Shown here in pieces: positions 16,287 to 26,042 of a stretch of DNA of 64,000 nt (within the stretch, counting starts at the first letter, position 1; each line of letters starts with the position of its first letter). Made by a program: the position numbers and the translations under genes. The DNA comes from Candidatus Goldiibacteriota bacterium HGW-Goldbacteria-1. GTDB taxonomy: Bacteria > Oederibacteriota > PGYV01. The stretch lies in contig PGYV01000006.1 of the NCBI GenBank assembly GCA_002839855.1, positions 62,001-126,000 on the forward strand, given 5' to 3'. The notes beneath the pieces were generated by a model. It did no database searches, had not been told where the DNA came from, and worked only from the letters and a program-made list of their open reading frames with translations.

Positions 16287-18179
16287 ATGAAAAAATACAC
16301 CGTTTTAAACAGGGTAAATTTACCGTCAGACATAAAAAAACTTGACGCGGCGGAATTAAACACGCTTGCCGCCGAAGTGCGTTCCTATATGACCGATGTT
16401 GTTTCGCGGACCGGCGGGCATCTTGCTTCGTCGCTTGGCGCGGTGGATGTTACCATAGCGCTTTTAAAATGTTTTGACACCCCCAACGATAAAATAATCT
16501 GGGACGTGGGCCATCAGTCATACGGTTATAAAATACTTACAGGCAGAAAGCACGCCTTTAAAACTTTAAGGCAGTACGGCGGAATTTCCGGTTTTTTAAA
16601 ACGGGATGAAAGCAGATACGACGCTTTTGGCGCGGGGCACACATCCACATCCATCTCCGCGGCTATGGGTTTTGCCACAGCCCGCGACGTAAACAATAAA
16701 AACAACTTTGTAACCGCCGTAATAGGCGACGCTTCGCTTGCAAACGGAATGGCGCTTGAAGCAATGAACCACATAGGCTCTGAAAAAACAGACATGCTTA
16801 TAGTGGTTATAGACAATGAAATGTCAATTTCTCCCACGGTGGGCGCACTGTCCACACATTTAAACAGGATTATTTCCGGAAAATTCTACAACGACCTGCG
16901 CGCGTCCGCGAAAAACGTAATAGAAAAAATACCCAAAATAGGCGTCCCTGCTTCCCATGTAATCAAGCACCTTGAAGAAGGGGTTAAATCCATTTTTTCG
17001 CGCGGTATTATCTTTGAAGACCTTGGTTTTATGTGTTATGGCCCCATAGACGGGCATGATATAGAACTTCTTTGTTTCGCCATTAACAATATGAAAATGA
17101 TAAAGGGGCCAAAACTGCTTCACGTTATCACTAAAAAAGGCAAAGGGTATGAACCGGCAGAAAAAAATCCCACGCTGTTTCACGGAATCGGCGGTTTTGA
17201 CAGGGAAACAGGCGAACCTTTAAAGCCCAAAATATGCGGCACGGCTTATTCCAAAGTATTCTCTGAAAAACTTGTCAGGCTTGCTTCTAAAAACAAAAAA
17301 ATAATAGCCATCGTGGCGGCAATGATAGAAGGCACCAACTTAATAAAATTTAAAGAGAAATTTCCTTCGCGTTTTTTTGACGTGGGCATAGCCGAAGAAC
17401 ACGCCGTAACTTTTGCGGCAGGGCTTGCGGCAGAGGGTTTTAAACCGGTTGTTGCCGTTTATTCCACCTTTATGCAGCGGGCTTACGACCAGATAATTCA
17501 CGACACGGCAATGCAGAAACTTCCCGTGATATTCGCGCTTGACCGCGCCGGCATTGTCGGCGAAGACGGCCCCACACATCACGGCGCGTTTGACATAGCA
17601 TTTATGCGTTCGGTGCCCGGTATGGTGGTAATGGCGCCTTCAGATGCCGCGGAACTTGAAAAAATGCTTGAAACTGCCGCCGCCTATAACGAAGGCCCCG
17701 TAAGCATAAGGTTCCCGCGCGGCGATTCCTGGACATTTGACGGCAACGGCAATAAACCCGTTAAAATAGGCAGGTCAAGAACCATTAAAAAGGGCGTTTC
17801 GCTTACCGTTGTATGCCTTGGGCATCCGCTTCCGGAAGTAATTAAAGCCGCGGCGCAGGCAGAAAAAAACAGAAGGGTTTCAATAGAGATAATTGACGCG
17901 CGTTTTGCCAAACCGATTGACATCTCAACAGTTCTTGCGTCTGTTTCAAAAACAAAAAGACTTATAACTGTGGAAGAAGGCGGTATAGAAGGCGGTTTTG
18001 GCCAGGCGTTAATATCAGGGCTTCATCAGGCGGGGCTGAATAAATTTGAATCGCATATAATTGCCATAAAGGATTCTTTTGCGGGCCAGGGAAAAATGAG
18101 CGCCATTAAACACGACTGCGGCCTTGACAGTGCGGGCATTTTAAAAGAAATCAATAAGATGCTTTTTAAAAGCAGATAA
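16287..18179 (+). CDS. dxs: 1-deoxy-D-xylulose-5-phosphate synthase
   Basis: First enzyme of the MEP pathway: thiamine-diphosphate-dependent condensation of pyruvate and glyceraldehyde-3-phosphate. Its length of 630 is typical. Evidence includes GGHLASSLG (about 43-51), the ThDP motif from G147-D148 (GDASLANGMALEAMN), GPIDGHD, and the central DRAGIVGEDGPTHHGAFD. The C-terminal EEGGIEGGFG region is also present. The motif reads GDAS instead of the common GDGA, a mild variation. It begins 2 nt after the DUF212 stop. Confidence 0.94.
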   Translation: MKKYTVLNRVNLPSDIKKLDAAELNTLAAEVRSYMTDVVSRTGGHLASSLGAVDVTIALLKCFDTPNDKIIWDVGHQSYGYKILTGRKHAFKTLRQYGGISGFLKRDESRYDAFGAGHTSTSISAAMGFATARDVNNKNNFVTAVIGDASLANGMALEAMNHIGSEKTDMLIVVIDNEMSISPTVGALSTHLNRIISGKFYNDLRASAKNVIEKIPKIGVPASHVIKHLEEGVKSIFSRGIIFEDLGFMCYGPIDGHDIELLCFAINNMKMIKGPKLLHVITKKGKGYEPAEKNPTLFHGIGGFDRETGEPLKPKICGTAYSKVFSEKLVRLASKNKKIIAIVAAMIEGTNLIKFKEKFPSRFFDVGIAEEHAVTFAAGLAAEGFKPVVAVYSTFMQRAYDQIIHDTAMQKLPVIFALDRAGIVGEDGPTHHGAFDIAFMRSVPGMVVMAPSDAAELEKMLETAAAYNEGPVSIRFPRGDSWTFDGNGNKPVKIGRSRTIKKGVSLTVVCLGHPLPEVIKAAAQAEKNRRVSIEIIDARFAKPIDISTVLASVSKTKRLITVEEGGIEGGFGQALISGLHQAGLNKFESHIIAIKDSFAGQGKMSAIKHDCGLDSAGILKEINKMLFKSR

Positions 18180-18194
18180 AACGGGGTTAAACTT

Positions 18195-19940
18195 ATGCTT
18201 TCGGAAATTAAAATACAGAATTACGCGCTGTTAAAAGAGGTTCGGGTGGAATTTCACCCCGGCCTGAATATTTTAACCGGCGAAACCGGCGCGGGAAAAT
18301 CCATTATAATCGGCGCGCTTGACATAGCGTTAGGGGAACGCGGATACGTGGAAAACATCCGCACAGGCGAAGACAAAGCTGTAATTGAAGCCGTATTTGA
18401 CCTGTCAAAAAATACCGTTTTAAAAAACCTGCTTAACGCAAAGCTTGATAACGCGGGAATAGAGGCCTCGCAGGATACCCTTGTGATTAAAAGGGAGTTA
18501 AACCGCAGTTCCAAAGGCAGGATATTCATAAATAACAACGCGGCTTCGCTGTCGCTGCTGCAGGATATCGGCGTTATGCTTATAGACATTCACGGACAGC
18601 ACGAACATCAGTCGCTTTTAAAAAGCGAGGTTCATATAGGATTACTTGACGCCTATGCGGCATCCGCCCCGCAGGTAATGAAAGTGTCGGAATTATACGC
18701 GCGGCTTATTGAAATTGAGAGTGAAATAAAAAAATTAAACACGCTTGAATCGGAAAAACAGGAAAAACTGGATATTTTAAATTACAGGATTACAGAACTT
18801 ACAAACGCGGCGCTGGTATCCGATGAAGAACTGGAAAATTTAAACGCTCGGCGCGAAAAAATGGCGCATTCCGAATCATTAAAAACATCCGTAAATTCCA
18901 TAATTAAAGCTTTGTCGCCTGCGTCAGCGGATTTAGAAGGAGACGGCGCAATAGAACTTCTGGATAAAGCAAAAACCCACATTGAAGAGGTGGGCGAAAT
19001 TGATAAAAAAGCCGCGCGGGAAATAATGGCAATGGTGGACGATGCCCTTATTAAAGCTGAAGAAGCAAAAAGTTTTTTCCTTGAATACGTGGACACCATA
19101 GAATTTGACAGGGACGCGCTTGCGGAAACAGAGGAACGCATTGAACTTATTGAGACCCTGATGAAAAAATATAAAAAAGACAGCGTGTCTTCGCTGATGT
19201 CCTACGCAAAGCAGCTGGAAGAAGAAAAGAAAAAGATAGAACTAAATTCAGATACAATATCATTACGTGAAGCGGAAAGAAAAAATGTTTTAAAAGACCT
19301 GTCCGCGAAATGCATAGCGCTGTCAGAACTGCGCCATAAAAAATCCGTGGAACTTGGCAAAAAAATAGAGGAAGAATTAAAAGGGCTTGGAATTTCTAAA
19401 GCGTCTTTTGAAGTAAGGGTAACCGAACCCGAAGCCGAAAACAGCCGTATTTCTGTTGACCTGGGCGGCAAAAAAGTCAGGCTGTCAGCTGACGGAATTA
19501 ACCAGGTGGAATTCATGATATCTTTAAACGCCGGCGAAGAGGTAAAACCGCTTGTGAAAGTGGCGTCCGGCGGCGAAGTTTCCAGGATAATGCTTTCAAT
19601 TAAAAATATACTGTCCGGCGCCGATACAATTCCTGTCCTGGTCTTTGACGAAATAGACACAGGCATAAGCGGCAAAGTGGCGCAGGCTACAGGGAAGAAG
19701 TTAAAGGAAATTTCAAAAAACAAACAGCTTATCTGCATTACACACCTGCCGCAGATAGCGGCTTTTTCAGACGTCCATTATTCCGTGACAAAAGGTACAC
19801 AGTCAGGAAAAACACACACGGCTATTAACCGGCTTTCGCCCGAAGAAAAAGTGACAGAAGTGGCGAAACTTTTAAGCGGCGAAACAGTGACAGGCGCTTC
19901 CCTTAACGCCGCGCGCGATTTAATAAATGAAGCCGTATAG
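18195..19940 (+). CDS. recN: DNA repair protein RecN
   Basis: SMC-like ATPase that acts early in double-strand-break repair. Walker A GETGAGKS is at residues 29-36. After it come HGQHEHQSLL, a long central coiled coil (about 150-370), and the C-terminal ABC half with VASGGEVSRIMLSIK and Walker B PVLVFDEIDTGISG. The product is 581 residues, a normal length. A dxs-recN neighbourhood (often with an rRNA methylase or ppnK between) is common in bacteria. DUF2723 follows after 12 nt. Confidence 0.96.
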   Translation: MLSEIKIQNYALLKEVRVEFHPGLNILTGETGAGKSIIIGALDIALGERGYVENIRTGEDKAVIEAVFDLSKNTVLKNLLNAKLDNAGIEASQDTLVIKRELNRSSKGRIFINNNAASLSLLQDIGVMLIDIHGQHEHQSLLKSEVHIGLLDAYAASAPQVMKVSELYARLIEIESEIKKLNTLESEKQEKLDILNYRITELTNAALVSDEELENLNARREKMAHSESLKTSVNSIIKALSPASADLEGDGAIELLDKAKTHIEEVGEIDKKAAREIMAMVDDALIKAEEAKSFFLEYVDTIEFDRDALAETEERIELIETLMKKYKKDSVSSLMSYAKQLEEEKKKIELNSDTISLREAERKNVLKDLSAKCIALSELRHKKSVELGKKIEEELKGLGISKASFEVRVTEPEAENSRISVDLGGKKVRLSADGINQVEFMISLNAGEEVKPLVKVASGGEVSRIMLSIKNILSGADTIPVLVFDEIDTGISGKVAQATGKKLKEISKNKQLICITHLPQIAAFSDVHYSVTKGTQSGKTHTAINRLSPEEKVTEVAKLLSGETVTGASLNAARDLINEAV

Positions 19941-19952
19941 CTCAGGCATGCC

Positions 19953-21968
19953 ATGTCTGTAATTCTCTCTGTTATCTCCCTTATTCTATTATTTCTTTTT
20001 ATACTGACCGCGCCGCCTACGATATATTTTGGTGACAGCGGGGAACTGGCAGCAGCGGCTTATAACCTTGGAATAGGGCATCCGCCGGGTTATCCTTTAT
20101 TTACACTTACGGAAAAACTGTTCTCGTATCTTCCGGCGGGCGATATCGCGTTTAGAATGAACCTGATGTCAGGCTTTTTTGCTGTGATTGTTTTTATACT
20201 GCTTTATCTTTCCGTCAAAGAATTTATATCATACGCGGGGCTGTTCCGGGGAAAACAGGCCTTAAAAGAAACCGGCATTATTTCAAATTTCACGGCGGTA
20301 ATTACAGCGCTTATTTATGTTTTATCCGCCATTTTTTGGGAACTAAGCCTTAATATCAAGGGCGGAATTTACACAATGGCGCATTTCGGTTATGTGCTTG
20401 CGATATACTCGCTTATCAGATACTTATCAACAAATAAAATAAAATGGTTTTATTTGCTTGCTTTTACCTGCGGTATATTGCCTGTTTTTCACCAGACCAC
20501 GCTTGTCCTTGTAATTGCCGTATTAACCGCTGCGCTTTTTGCCGGCAGGGGAAAACTTAAACCAATCAGCCTTGTTGGGGCTTTTGCGCTTTTGTTAACC
20601 GCGGCCGCCGCCCCGTATGTGTATCTGTTTATCAGGCATTCTCCACATTCATCCGTTGTGTGGTTTGAAATAAACACGTTTACGGATATTATAAACCACA
20701 TACAAAGAACGGCATACTTAAACGCCGTATCTGTCCCTTTATCATTAAATTCCGCCGTATTAAAAACGACCCTATACATACAGCAGCTTTTCACCCAGTA
20801 CAACGCCTTTATAGTCCTCTTCATAATGGGATTTATTGCGGTTTTTAAAAGCAATAAAAAACTGTTTTTCTTATCCGCCGGTTTTATCTTTGTAAACTAC
20901 TGCGCCCTGATTTATTTTACCGACAATACTTTTTCGCCCGTATTCATTTATGTCAACAGGCCCTTCTATCTGTTAAACGACATAATACTTATTATCTTTG
21001 GCGGCGCGGGGCTTTATTACGCCGTAAATCTCTTAAAAGAAAAACAGGGCATTAACCCCGTTTTTTCGCTGTCGCTTGTGCTTATTATCCCTGTAATACA
21101 GCTGCTTATAAATTTCCCCGCAAACAATCATTCACGAAAATTCTTTGCTTATGACCACGCGGAAAACATAATGAAAACGTTAAAACCCGGTGATATTATA
21201 TTTTCAAAAACTGATCAGCCTTCTTTTAATATCCAGTACCTGCACTATGTAAAAAACAAATACAGGGACATTAAAGCATACGACACCAACGGCAACGTGC
21301 TTGACCATTCCATTTACAGCCATATCCCAAGGCGGACATTTACGGCGCAAATGCAGAAAGATATAGAAACAAAAATTGTGCTTGATAATCCCGGAAAAGT
21401 TTTTAATTTTGACCTTATGGCGTATCCGGAACACGATTTATACACCGCCAAATACGGCATCGTGGGTAATATTACTTTAACGGGCAAAAGCATCCCCGGA
21501 GACAGTACCGTTATGAAACTTATAACTTTAAGGGATTACTTTGCCGGACATAAACTTGATTATTTTTACAGGGAAACCATAGCAAGGTATTTCTGCCGGC
21601 TTGCCCAATATGCCATGCGGGATAATGACGGCGAAAAAGCCCGTATGTACTTAACCGAAGCGGAAAAAACCGCCCCCGACGCGGCCGTTATCATAAAACT
21701 TATCGCTTCTGTTTATTTTTATGACGCCAGGGATCTTCCCGCAGCGTTAAGTTATCTGGAAAAAGCGGTACTTATGGACCCTTATGACTTTCAGGCACTG
21801 CGGCTTATGGTCTTTATCTACAGTAAAGCTGTGCCGCCGGCAGTACCGCAAATGATTAAATGGCTGGAATACGAATACAGGTATCAAAGCAGCGCTCAAC
21901 GCAGAGCGGAGATTGCTTCAAAAATATCAGTATTAAAATCCGGCGGGATGATAGATGCCCGGCAATAA
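19953..21968 (+). CDS. DUF2723 membrane protein with C-terminal TPRs
   Basis: Multi-pass membrane protein resembling protein O-mannosyltransferase-type (GT-C) enzymes. The DUF2723 signature is at residues 25-50: YFGDSGELAAAAYN and GIGHPPGYPLFTL. About ten to twelve helices follow to about residue 400, then a soluble domain and a TPR-like stretch (DARDLPAALSYLEKAVLMDPYD). GT-C enzymes move sugars from lipid carriers onto acceptors, so glycosylation of exported proteins or glycans is a fair inference, not shown. The Thr-rich stalk proteins elsewhere in the window are possible substrates. It is the last gene of the long operon. Confidence 0.8.
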   Translation: MSVILSVISLILLFLFILTAPPTIYFGDSGELAAAAYNLGIGHPPGYPLFTLTEKLFSYLPAGDIAFRMNLMSGFFAVIVFILLYLSVKEFISYAGLFRGKQALKETGIISNFTAVITALIYVLSAIFWELSLNIKGGIYTMAHFGYVLAIYSLIRYLSTNKIKWFYLLAFTCGILPVFHQTTLVLVIAVLTAALFAGRGKLKPISLVGAFALLLTAAAAPYVYLFIRHSPHSSVVWFEINTFTDIINHIQRTAYLNAVSVPLSLNSAVLKTTLYIQQLFTQYNAFIVLFIMGFIAVFKSNKKLFFLSAGFIFVNYCALIYFTDNTFSPVFIYVNRPFYLLNDIILIIFGGAGLYYAVNLLKEKQGINPVFSLSLVLIIPVIQLLINFPANNHSRKFFAYDHAENIMKTLKPGDIIFSKTDQPSFNIQYLHYVKNKYRDIKAYDTNGNVLDHSIYSHIPRRTFTAQMQKDIETKIVLDNPGKVFNFDLMAYPEHDLYTAKYGIVGNITLTGKSIPGDSTVMKLITLRDYFAGHKLDYFYRETIARYFCRLAQYAMRDNDGEKARMYLTEAEKTAPDAAVIIKLIASVYFYDARDLPAALSYLEKAVLMDPYDFQALRLMVFIYSKAVPPAVPQMIKWLEYEYRYQSSAQRRAEIASKISVLKSGGMIDARQ

Positions 21969-22005
21969 GCCTTGTACAGCCTGAATAATAACCTGCGGTT
22001 TACAA

Positions 22006-22034
22006 TTTACAATTACCCTTCACTTTGTTAATAT
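22006..22034 (+). promoter_or_regulatory. Probable promoter for the TPR gene
   Basis: TTTACA (22006-22011), 17-bp spacer, TAATAT (22029-22034). The start of transcription would be near 22041, with a leader of about 27 nt. Confidence 0.5.
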
Positions 22035-22067
22035 GTTTTAAATAATTTAATCATGGAGGAAACAACC

Positions 22068-23372
22068 GTGACGGTAAAAGAATTCCTTAAACTTGACAGT
22101 GAAATCAGAAAAAAAACATCATGTGCGGCGCCGTCCTGTTTTATAAGTTTTTCTGATGATGATAAAAAATGCGCGGCCGCGATGGAAGCCGCAAAAAAAG
22201 CGCTTGAAACCGAAACAGAAGACGGCGATGCTTATTTATTAAAAGGCAAGCTGCTTGCTTCATCCGGTGATTTTTCAAAAGCCGAAGAATGCTTTAAAGA
22301 CGGGCTTCACTTAACAAAAGATAAAAACCTTTTTCTCTTCTGCATCGCCGATATTCAGTATAACAGGGGAGATATAGAAGAGGCAGAAGCCACAATAAAA
22401 ACAGCTTCCGCCGATTACCCATATGTATCTTTGATGCTTGGCAGGCTGTATTTTTCCGCGGACAAACTTAAAGAGTCAGAAAAAGAGTATAAAAAAGCAA
22501 TTTCAGCCATAAAAAAATGCGCGGAAGCGCACGTGGGGCTTGGCGGAGTTTATGTCACTATGGGAAACCTGAAAAAAGCCGCCTCTGAACACAAATCCGC
22601 GATACTTATCAACCCGAATTATTCTGACGCGCGCTCCGGCAAGGCGTGGATATGTTATTTTATGAATGATTTTAAATCCGCAGAGAAACATTTCCTTAAA
22701 TCCGCGGAAATAAGCCCCAATCAGCCGGACAATTACATAGGTCTGGGCTGGGTTTATTATAAACTTGAACGCTATAGCGACGCAAAAAAAGAATTTTTAA
22801 AAGCCGCGGAAATAAACCCCAAAGATCCTGATGCTTTTATAGGGCTTGGCTGGTCAGATTATCAGAAACGGGCTGTAAGCAGGGCTAACCTGCTTGACGC
22901 GGAAGGTTACTTTAGAAAAGCGGCGGAATTAAACCCGCAGTACGCGGACACACACATAGGGCTTGGGTGGGCCTGTTCGGAGCTTGACAGGTTAAAAGAC
23001 GCCGAGAAATCATTTTTAAAAGCGCTTGAAATTCACCCTGAATATGATGATGTTTATGTGGGGCTTGGCTGGGTACAATATAAAAACAAAAAATTCATAG
23101 AGGCGGAAAAAAGTTTTAAGAAGGCCGCGGAACTTGATCCCAAAGATCCCGATTCTTATGTGGGCCTTGCCTGGACTGCTTTTATGCAGGACGAATTTAA
23201 ATATGCCGAAAAACACTTTTTAAGCGCGCTTAAAAATCAACCCGGGCACAAAGAAGCTTCAGTAGGGCTGGGCGAGGTTTACCTGAAAATAGGAAATACA
23301 ACCAAAGCTAAAAAGTACCTTGGCAAAATAAAAAGCCCGGATAAAAAAATAAAATACGGAAAACAGATTTAA
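22068..23372 (+). CDS. TPR-repeat protein, cytoplasmic
   Basis: About ten tetratricopeptide repeats of 34 residues cover nearly the whole 434-residue chain from about residue 45 on. Many share the same start, for example GLGWVYYKLERYSDAKKEF and GLGWVQYKNKKFIEAEKSF, so recent internal duplication is likely. There is no signal peptide or membrane helix, so it is probably a cytoplasmic protein-interaction scaffold. I chose GTG 22068, 6 nt after GGAGGA (22056-22061); the ATG at 22053 touches that site. It ends 3 nt from the convergent gene. Partner unknown. Confidence 0.85.
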   Translation: MTVKEFLKLDSEIRKKTSCAAPSCFISFSDDDKKCAAAMEAAKKALETETEDGDAYLLKGKLLASSGDFSKAEECFKDGLHLTKDKNLFLFCIADIQYNRGDIEEAEATIKTASADYPYVSLMLGRLYFSADKLKESEKEYKKAISAIKKCAEAHVGLGGVYVTMGNLKKAASEHKSAILINPNYSDARSGKAWICYFMNDFKSAEKHFLKSAEISPNQPDNYIGLGWVYYKLERYSDAKKEFLKAAEINPKDPDAFIGLGWSDYQKRAVSRANLLDAEGYFRKAAELNPQYADTHIGLGWACSELDRLKDAEKSFLKALEIHPEYDDVYVGLGWVQYKNKKFIEAEKSFKKAAELDPKDPDSYVGLAWTAFMQDEFKYAEKHFLSALKNQPGHKEASVGLGEVYLKIGNTTKAKKYLGKIKSPDKKIKYGKQI

Positions 23373-23375
23373 AAC

Positions 23376-25589
23376 TTATCTTTTAAGGTCTTTAAGTATT
23401 TTTTCCGCGTCTTCCCGCTGCTTAAAATCGGGCTTCTTTAAAAGCAGTTCGTTAAGCGCCGCTATGGCTTCCTGTTTTTGCCCCAGAGTCGCCGCCGTTA
23501 CCCCTATGTTATAAAGGCATTCATAAAAATCCGGCTTGAATTCAAATGACCGCTTGTAATGATAAAGGGCGTTGGTATAATCACGGTTTCCGAATAATAT
23601 ATTTCCCAGTGTAAAATTAGCCGTTGCGGCAAGCTGTTTGTCGTACATCTCTATTTTTTCAAGCATAGGCATTATTTTGTCGCCCCGGCCTGTTTTAAGG
23701 TAAAGGTCAAGCAGGTTGTTATAAAACAGGGCGGTGACAGGGGCGCGTTTCACCGCCTGAATATAATCTTCTTCCGCAAGCGTAAAATATTTCGGGTCCT
23801 GTATTTCGCCAAGAAGGGTATGGACCCTTCCTGAATTTCCCCAGTAATACGCGTTCATGGAATTTAATTCAGACCCTTTCTTGTACGCCTTTTCCGCCAT
23901 TAACAGCAGTTTTACTTTGGACTCTTTATCCTGATACATCATGGCTAAGCGCTCGTAAGCCAGCCCAAGATAAACGTGGTATTTAACCTCGCCCGGGCAT
24001 TTTTCAACGGACAGTTCGTGCTGTTTAACCGCAAGATCCCACCTGTTGTGAAGGGAACCGTAAAGTTTGCCCATATTGTAATTAACATCCGCGCTGTAAA
24101 CGTTATATGCCTTAAAACATAAAAATACTGACAGCACCGCGGCGCCGCACATAAGCGCCGGAGCAAACAGCCCCGCTTTTTCCCGGTCATAAAGTTTTAT
24201 TACGGAAGCCGGCAGCCTTTTTACCGACGCGTAATCCAAAGCGTGTATTGCCATTATCAGGTAGAAAGTGGTATTGATGGCGGCTACGCCAAAGCTGAAC
24301 ATATTCTGAACAAGGTATCCGACAGACGCCGCAAAAAAACCAAGTGAAAGTATTCTGTAATTATACTCTTCAATTCTTTTAAAAGACCTGTACCAGGAAA
24401 GCAGATAGAGCCATATCATCATCAAGTAAATACCAAGGCTTATAAGCCCCATTGTGGCGGCGATATTTAAAGGTTCGTTATGCGCGGTCCTTGATGATAC
24501 GTTTGCGCCGTCAATCTGCGCGAAGTCAGACCCTTCATAAGCGGGAAAAACAGCTTTAAAAGTATCAACCCCAAAACCAAATATCGGCTTATCCTTAATC
24601 ATTTTTACCGCGGGAATCCAGATATGAAGGCGGGATTGCTGTAAACTGCCGGGAATATCCGCGATTGAAGATACAATTCTGTTTGTGGCGTCTTTGCCTG
24701 CTGTTAAACTTAATATCACGGCTATTACAAGCACCGCCGATACCGCTGCAATCCATATTTTATGTGAAACTATCGCTTTTAAAAGCCCGCCGCTGTTCTG
24801 ACTGCTGTTTTTCAGGAATACTTTAATTCCATATATTAAAAAAACCGCCATTGAAAATACAAATCCCAGAAACGGCCCGCGGCTCTGGGTGCCGAATAAC
24901 GCGATATATTCGCCTACAAACAGCAGCCCAAGAAGGGCCATATAACCTTTTTTACCCGCCTTTGCCGCCTGAATGAAAAACGCGACAGAAAGAGGAATTA
25001 CCATAATGATAAAAGCTCCCAGAAAATTCGGGTTTCCCATACTGGCAAAATACCGGCCTTTAATCACGGAAGCATCACTCCACTTTATGAAATCAAACCC
25101 CGCAAACTGCATCAGGGAATAAACGGTGATAAACAGCCCTGATAGCGCGATGGTTAAAGCCGCGTAATTTACCTGTTTTTTTGTTTTAATAAACTGCGTC
25201 GCGATAAAATAAAGCGCCACATAGTTAAGGTTGGAAAGGGAACCCGCAAAATTTTCATATTCGCCGCGGAAACTTAAATTCGGGGAAAAGCTGGTAAAGG
25301 TGGTTATTATGTTCATCAAAGCCCATAAAAGCATCGGGATGTCCAAAGGCATTGGCTTGTATTCGATACGGCCTTCGCTGAATATTTTAACCAGCCAGGT
25401 GCCAAGCATTAAGGACGTAAATATCCTAAGCAGGGTAAGCTTTGGCATTTCAAACTGGTCATATGACTTTATATTAAAGAAAAGCGGTACAAGAAAAACC
25501 GCCGCCATCAAAAGCCAGAATATAATACTTCCATAAACATCCGGTTTAACCGGCGCATTATTATCTTTAATGTGTTTGTCTTTAGCCAT
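23376..25589 (-). CDS. O-antigen ligase-family membrane protein with C-terminal TPRs
   Basis: Polytopic membrane protein of the Wzy/O-antigen ligase type: about 12 helices over residues 20-460, with a central periplasmic loop carrying SRLHIWIPAVKMIKDKPIFG, GVDTFKAVFP and SRTAHNEPLN. The last 230 residues are TPRs. Such proteins join lipid-linked glycans to lipid A or to proteins (PglL/TfpW type), and TPR-tailed forms are frequent in candidate phyla. CGGAGG (complement of 25595-25600) is 5 nt before ATG 25589; an ATG six codons upstream would put the ribosome site inside the gene. Whether its acceptor is lipid or protein is not visible. Confidence 0.8.
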   Translation of the reverse strand: MAKDKHIKDNNAPVKPDVYGSIIFWLLMAAVFLVPLFFNIKSYDQFEMPKLTLLRIFTSLMLGTWLVKIFSEGRIEYKPMPLDIPMLLWALMNIITTFTSFSPNLSFRGEYENFAGSLSNLNYVALYFIATQFIKTKKQVNYAALTIALSGLFITVYSLMQFAGFDFIKWSDASVIKGRYFASMGNPNFLGAFIIMVIPLSVAFFIQAAKAGKKGYMALLGLLFVGEYIALFGTQSRGPFLGFVFSMAVFLIYGIKVFLKNSSQNSGGLLKAIVSHKIWIAAVSAVLVIAVILSLTAGKDATNRIVSSIADIPGSLQQSRLHIWIPAVKMIKDKPIFGFGVDTFKAVFPAYEGSDFAQIDGANVSSRTAHNEPLNIAATMGLISLGIYLMMIWLYLLSWYRSFKRIEEYNYRILSLGFFAASVGYLVQNMFSFGVAAINTTFYLIMAIHALDYASVKRLPASVIKLYDREKAGLFAPALMCGAAVLSVFLCFKAYNVYSADVNYNMGKLYGSLHNRWDLAVKQHELSVEKCPGEVKYHVYLGLAYERLAMMYQDKESKVKLLLMAEKAYKKGSELNSMNAYYWGNSGRVHTLLGEIQDPKYFTLAEEDYIQAVKRAPVTALFYNNLLDLYLKTGRGDKIMPMLEKIEMYDKQLAATANFTLGNILFGNRDYTNALYHYKRSFEFKPDFYECLYNIGVTAATLGQKQEAIAALNELLLKKPDFKQREDAEKILKDLKR

Positions 25590-25707
25590 TTTTTCCTCCG
25601 TTTTCATATCCTTTAAAATTCATAACAGTATAAATACTGTTTAAATATTAGTCAATTCAAATAAGTTCTTAGCATAGTTTTGTCCGCGTTCTGGTTTGTC
25701 TTCGTAG

Positions 25708-25729
25708 GGACAGCGCTCCCGCGCTGTCC
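25708..25729. repeat. Hairpin-forming intergenic repeat
   Basis: Perfect 9-bp stem GGACAGCGC/GCGCTGTCC with TCCC loop, preceded by TCGTAG. Its style matches P2 (GTAG, then a GC stem), but it occurs only once here. Confidence 0.6.
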
Positions 25730-25747
25730 GTGTTCTTGTATCGTCTT

Positions 25748-25810
25748 GGTAGACGCGGGTCTTTCCCGGCCATCGCAGCAATAATGTTGCTATGGCGGAG
25801 ACGGCAGCCG
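25748..25810 (+). repeat. P2 element interrupted by a palindromic insert
   Basis: GGTAGACGCGGGTCTTT matches P2 exactly for 17 nt. Where the closing CCCGCGGCAG should come there is about 43 bp of other sequence (ending CTATGGCGGAGACGGCAG), followed by CCGGCGG. The inserted part is related, in inverted orientation, to the insert at 2609-2650. Confidence 0.5.
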
Positions 25811-25830
25811 GCGGTTTATTATTTAATGTA

Positions 25831-25852
25831 GAGGCGCAACATGTTGCGCCTC
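25831..25852. repeat. P1 palindrome with paired A-to-G / T-to-C change
   Basis: Perfect palindrome with half GAGGCGCAACA. Compared with the standard GAGACGC, the fourth base changed in one arm and its partner changed in the other. This is direct evidence of compensation. Confidence 0.85.
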
Positions 25853-25876
25853 GCCTTTGGGTATTATCAGTTAAAG

Positions 25877-25930
25877 AGAACCTGCGCAGCGAGAATCCCG
25901 GCAATGAAGCGAGTTTACTATCGGAAGCAG
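25877..25930 (+). repeat. P5 dispersed element, copy 1
   Basis: About 54 bp containing AATCCCGGCAATGAAGCGAG and CTATCGGAA. An inverted copy with roughly 85% identity by eye lies at 39306-39363. Confidence 0.7.
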
Positions 25931-25991
25931 CCGTGGACTGTTGATTTGTTTTTGCGGGGAGTCATTTTGTTTTGAAACACAATAAAATGAA

Positions 25992-26021
25992 TTGACACTC
26001 CAAATAAACAAGTCATATAAT
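25992..26021 (+). promoter_or_regulatory. Sigma-70-type promoter for phzF
   Basis: Perfect TTGACA (25992-25997) and TATAAT (26016-26021) with an 18-bp spacer. The leader to ATG 26043 would be about 15 nt and contains AGGAG. Confidence 0.85.
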
Positions 26022-26042
26022 CAAAATAAAACAGGAGCAAAT

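Larger units (their letters stand above)
25590..26042. other. Spacer with hairpins, broken P2, P1, P5 and the phzF promoter
   Basis: No gene. It contains a GGACAGCGC/GCGCTGTCC hairpin (25708-25729), a P2 element interrupted by a palindrome (25748-25810), a covariant P1 copy (25831-25852), a P5 element (25877-25930), and the phzF promoter and ribosome site. Confidence 0.6.

Noticed and set aside
22053-22067. ATG 22053 as start of the TPR gene
   Set aside because: It touches the GGAGGA site itself; GTG 22068 is 6 nt downstream of that site.
25641-25904. 87-residue minus-strand reading frame
   Set aside because: It runs through the P2, P1 and P5 repeats and the hairpin; no ribosome site or recognisable protein features.
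25992-26042. N-terminal extension of phzF from TTG 25992
   Set aside because: That TTG is part of the -35 box (TTGACA), and the transcript starts downstream of it; ATG 26043 has AGGAG.
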